Source of the DNA: PSRF01 sp051000815
GTDB taxonomy: Bacteria > Acidobacteriota > Blastocatellia > Pyrinomonadales > Pyrinomonadaceae
Assembly: GCA_051000815.1 (NCBI GenBank)
Contig: JBPCNX010000098.1
Coordinates: 96,339-160,338 of the forward strand
Reading direction: 5' to 3'
DNA length: 64,000 nucleotides
Part shown: in pieces, positions 62,049 through 64,000 of the stretch
Numbering within the stretch: position 1 is the first letter of the stretch
How the letters are laid out: every line of letters begins with the position of its first letter
The notes under the pieces: generated by a model
Told to the model about the DNA's origin: nothing
Seen by the model: the letters and a program-made list of their open reading frames with translations, nothing else
The model's database searches: none
Translations under genes and position numbers: made by a program

Positions 62049-64000
62049 CTAGATCCCGCTGAAGTAACGGACCAGCATCCCGTACAGTTGATCCTCGAGA
62101 AATGCCATGGCGCTGTAATCGCTTCCCGCACGACTTACCAACGGCGTCGTTGTCGTGGTGATCTGAATCGGGCCGAGACTCAAGTTAACCACCTTGATAA
62201 CGTAGACGCCCTGCTGCTTCACGGGCGCGGTAAGAGTTGCAATGCCCGAAACCGCATCGGCCGTGTTCACCGTCAAGCCTGAAGGATCGACCAGCATTAC
62301 TTTGAAGGGTACGTTCAAACTTGATTCGGCCGTGACTGTTATCTCTTCCGAGCCTGACTGCGGCTGGTAGTTGCTGCTCGCAGTTTGTCCCGCGCCCGCG
62401 CTGCTGGACTGATTCGTCGTGCCGCCTGGGCCACTCGCCGGCTGCCCGCTCGCGCTTGAACTTTCCAGGCAAAGGCCGTCGACATAGACCACGCCGCTCA
62501 TGTTCCTGATCTCCAGCTTGTGATTGCCGCCGGCCAGGCCCGTGTATTGCACCTTGTACTCAGGCTTAAACTCGGGCGCTTGAGTCGTGCCCACGCTGCC
62601 AGCGTAGTTGATTGTCTGCTTGAAGACGCCATCCAGATAGACATCGGCCTGGCCGCCTTTCGGACTCTTCGCAAACGAGTAACTGACCGAACCGATGCTG
62701 CCGGCGGGCACCGTGAAGTCGAGACTCGCGCTGTGAGTGGCAGTTTTGCCGGTGTGATAACGGAAGTGTCCGCCACTGGCGCTGCCGCTGTTGGTCAAGT
62801 GCCATCCTGACGAGTAAGCAATCCGCGAATCGTCGTCTTCGAGACACGTAACGACAGGTGTAGGTGTAGGTGTAGGTGTCGGCGTCGGTGTCGGCGTCGG
62901 CGTCGGCGTTGGTGTTGGTGTCGGTGTTGGCGTCGGCTCTGGGCAGGCAGCGAGATTGTTAACCGCGACGTTGTCAATGTACCAACCGCTCGCTGGACCA
63001 GCCGTCGTCTGAACGTCGGAAGTCATGCGGAAGCGGATATAGACAGGCAAGGCGGACGGATTGAGCAGTCCACCAGCAAACGCCCGCAGCGAAATCTTCA
63101 CCTGACTCAGTCCACGCGACCCGGTAAAGGCGCGCCGTCCCTGAAGCGGCGACAAGATAACCCCGTTGAGGCTTCCGTCGAGTTTGCCGTTGTAGCCGTT
63201 CTCAATCATGTGATTGCCCAAGTCAAACGTGGTCGTATTGTCGGGGAACGGCGTGGCGTTGAAACTGGGCGCTCCAATGGCTAGCTCCATCACGCCGCCA
63301 TCAAACGCTGATTCGGTGCGGAACAAGTGATCAAATTCCATCACCGAGTCGCCGGTTAAGGTTAATGGTCCGATGACGGCTGGAAAGTCACTGGCTGCGC
63401 CGTCAGAACCTGGATCAAAGTCCGGAGCATACATCCCACTCGACAACGTGCCGCCAAAGTCGACGTTCGGCACGCGCTGGAATGCCGCGAGACCCTGATC
63501 CGGCGTGGCCGAGTCCTGCAGCGGCGGCGTGAATCGATTATTGGCTGATGATGTCTCAAACGTCTCAGTGGCAAAAAGCGGAGTCGAGGCAGACTCCGGC
63601 GAGGTCGGCGCGCCGAAGCGCACGATGGTGTTACCGGTGTTGTTGTTGTCGATGCGCCCGTTGTTTCGATCGCGGGCCTGCACGATGTAGTAATAAGGTT
63701 GATTCCGGACGAGTCCGGTGTCGGTAAAGGAAGTGCCGCTAACATCCGTCTGAATGCGGTTAGCCGACGAGGGCGTAAATGCCGGCTCTTGTGTGCCGTC
63801 GCCCTGAGCCACTGAGGTAGCCCGGTAGATGTCGTACACGATGTCGGCATTCAGATTGGTAGAAGTTGCCGGGGACCAACTCAGCGTCAGGCGATCACAC
63901 TGCTGGGGATCAGTCACTTGGGCCAAGCCGCCGAAAATTGGATTCGATGGCGCGATTATCGAACCCGGAAGAGGGATTTCCCACATGCCGCGCCCGTGCG
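62049..64000 (-). CDS. secreted fibronectin-type/Ig-like protein with Pro-Thr linker (partial)
   Basis: The frame is open to the window edge, so the N-terminus lies outside. A fibronectin-III-like segment (LTLSWSPATSTNLNADIVYD, NQPYYYIVQARDRNNG) opens it. It is followed by a galactose-binding-like beta domain, a PTPTPT linker (DNA at about 62856-62937) and a second beta domain (SASLDFTVPAGSIGSVSYSF). A C-terminal region rich in Ser, Gly and Gln comes last. This is typical of large exported adhesins or peptidases; no catalytic motif is in view. Confidence 0.75.
   Translation of the reverse strand, partial: HGRGMWEIPLPGSIIAPSNPIFGGLAQVTDPQQCDRLTLSWSPATSTNLNADIVYDIYRATSVAQGDGTQEPAFTPSSANRIQTDVSGTSFTDTGLVRNQPYYYIVQARDRNNGRIDNNNTGNTIVRFGAPTSPESASTPLFATETFETSSANNRFTPPLQDSATPDQGLAAFQRVPNVDFGGTLSSGMYAPDFDPGSDGAASDFPAVIGPLTLTGDSVMEFDHLFRTESAFDGGVMELAIGAPSFNATPFPDNTTTFDLGNHMIENGYNGKLDGSLNGVILSPLQGRRAFTGSRGLSQVKISLRAFAGGLLNPSALPVYIRFRMTSDVQTTAGPASGWYIDNVAVNNLAACPEPTPTPTPTPTPTPTPTPTPTPTPTPTPVVTCLEDDDSRIAYSSGWHLTNSGSASGGHFRYHTGKTATHSASLDFTVPAGSIGSVSYSFAKSPKGGQADVYLDGVFKQTINYAGSVGTTQAPEFKPEYKVQYTGLAGGNHKLEIRNMSGVVYVDGLCLESSSASGQPASGPGGTTNQSSSAGAGQTASSNYQPQSGSEEITVTAESSLNVPFKVMLVDPSGLTVNTADAVSGIATLTAPVKQQGVYVIKVVNLSLGPIQITTTTTPLVSRAGSDYSAMAFLEDQLYGMLVRYFSGI
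62856..62937. repeat. GGTGTAGGTGTC minisatellite encoding the Pro-Thr linker
   Basis: About thirteen six-base units (GGTGTC/GGCGTC/GGTGTA) encode alternating Pro-Thr on the minus strand. The count may vary between isolates. Confidence 0.8.

Overview
The window reads as a soil-type bacterial chromosome segment, most likely Acidobacteriota of the Blastocatellia/Pyrinomonadales kind. This is an inference from gene style: unpaired MacB-like permeases, DUF2911, M61 and S8 peptidases, long kinase/ATPase/TPR and TolB/TPR regulators, an ECF42-type sigma factor with a DGPF partner, and intergenic regions packed with palindromes. No rRNA or phylogenetic marker was seen, so the placement is tentative.

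Layout. 1-9300: a fused alpha/beta E1 2-oxoacid dehydrogenase, VOC proteins, an AraC regulator, a secreted helical protein, an aconitase-family enzyme with its swivel domain at the N-terminus, and a compact convergent restriction-modification pair. 10000-24700: DUF2911 protein, two major-facilitator transporters, two MacB/FtsX permeases separated by a giant nested palindrome, a CYTH protein, DUF3298/DUF4163 and DUF2905 proteins, DoxX, an M61 peptidase, an enoyl-CoA hydratase and a secreted zinc peptidase. 25000-36000: a beta-propeller lipoprotein, a TolB/TPR protein, MATE transporter, stress flavoprotein, small secreted and membrane proteins, a truncated ankyrin gene, and the DGPF/ECF sigma pair. 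36400-46250: a 1207-residue kinase/ATPase/TPR protein, a frameshifted HExxH protein, a GxxExxY gene between inverted repeats, a GGDEF/EAL protein and a frameshifted S8 peptidase.

46557-59375 is the most notable part: a genomic island in a tRNA gene with CAT anticodon. The last 47 bp of the tRNA locus (46588-46634) recur at 59329-59375, a decayed tyrosine integrase lies against the tRNA, and the cargo looks like host defence. The cargo comprises a PLD/SNF2 helicase, an Eco57I-type methylase interrupted by one in-frame TGA before its specificity domain, two HTH regulators plus a remnant of a third, and a tightly packed four-gene cassette. The cassette is a Ser/Thr kinase fused to a TIM-barrel-like domain with a CxCxxC cluster, a winged-helix/PD-(D/E)xK-like protein, an HTH regulator and a DUF4238 protein. 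I know of no described system with this composition and report it as the main candidate.

Beyond the island, 59566-61758 holds two truncated genes joined head to head (an SMC-like ATPase tail and a decayed kinase/TolB/TPR gene). The window ends inside a secreted fibronectin-type protein with a Pro-Thr linker.

Most gaps between genes hold either GC-rich nested palindromes built on GTCCGC..GCGGAC and CCAGCAC..GTGCTGG stems, or low-complexity tracts followed by their reverse complements. Several of these run into coding sequence or border broken genes.
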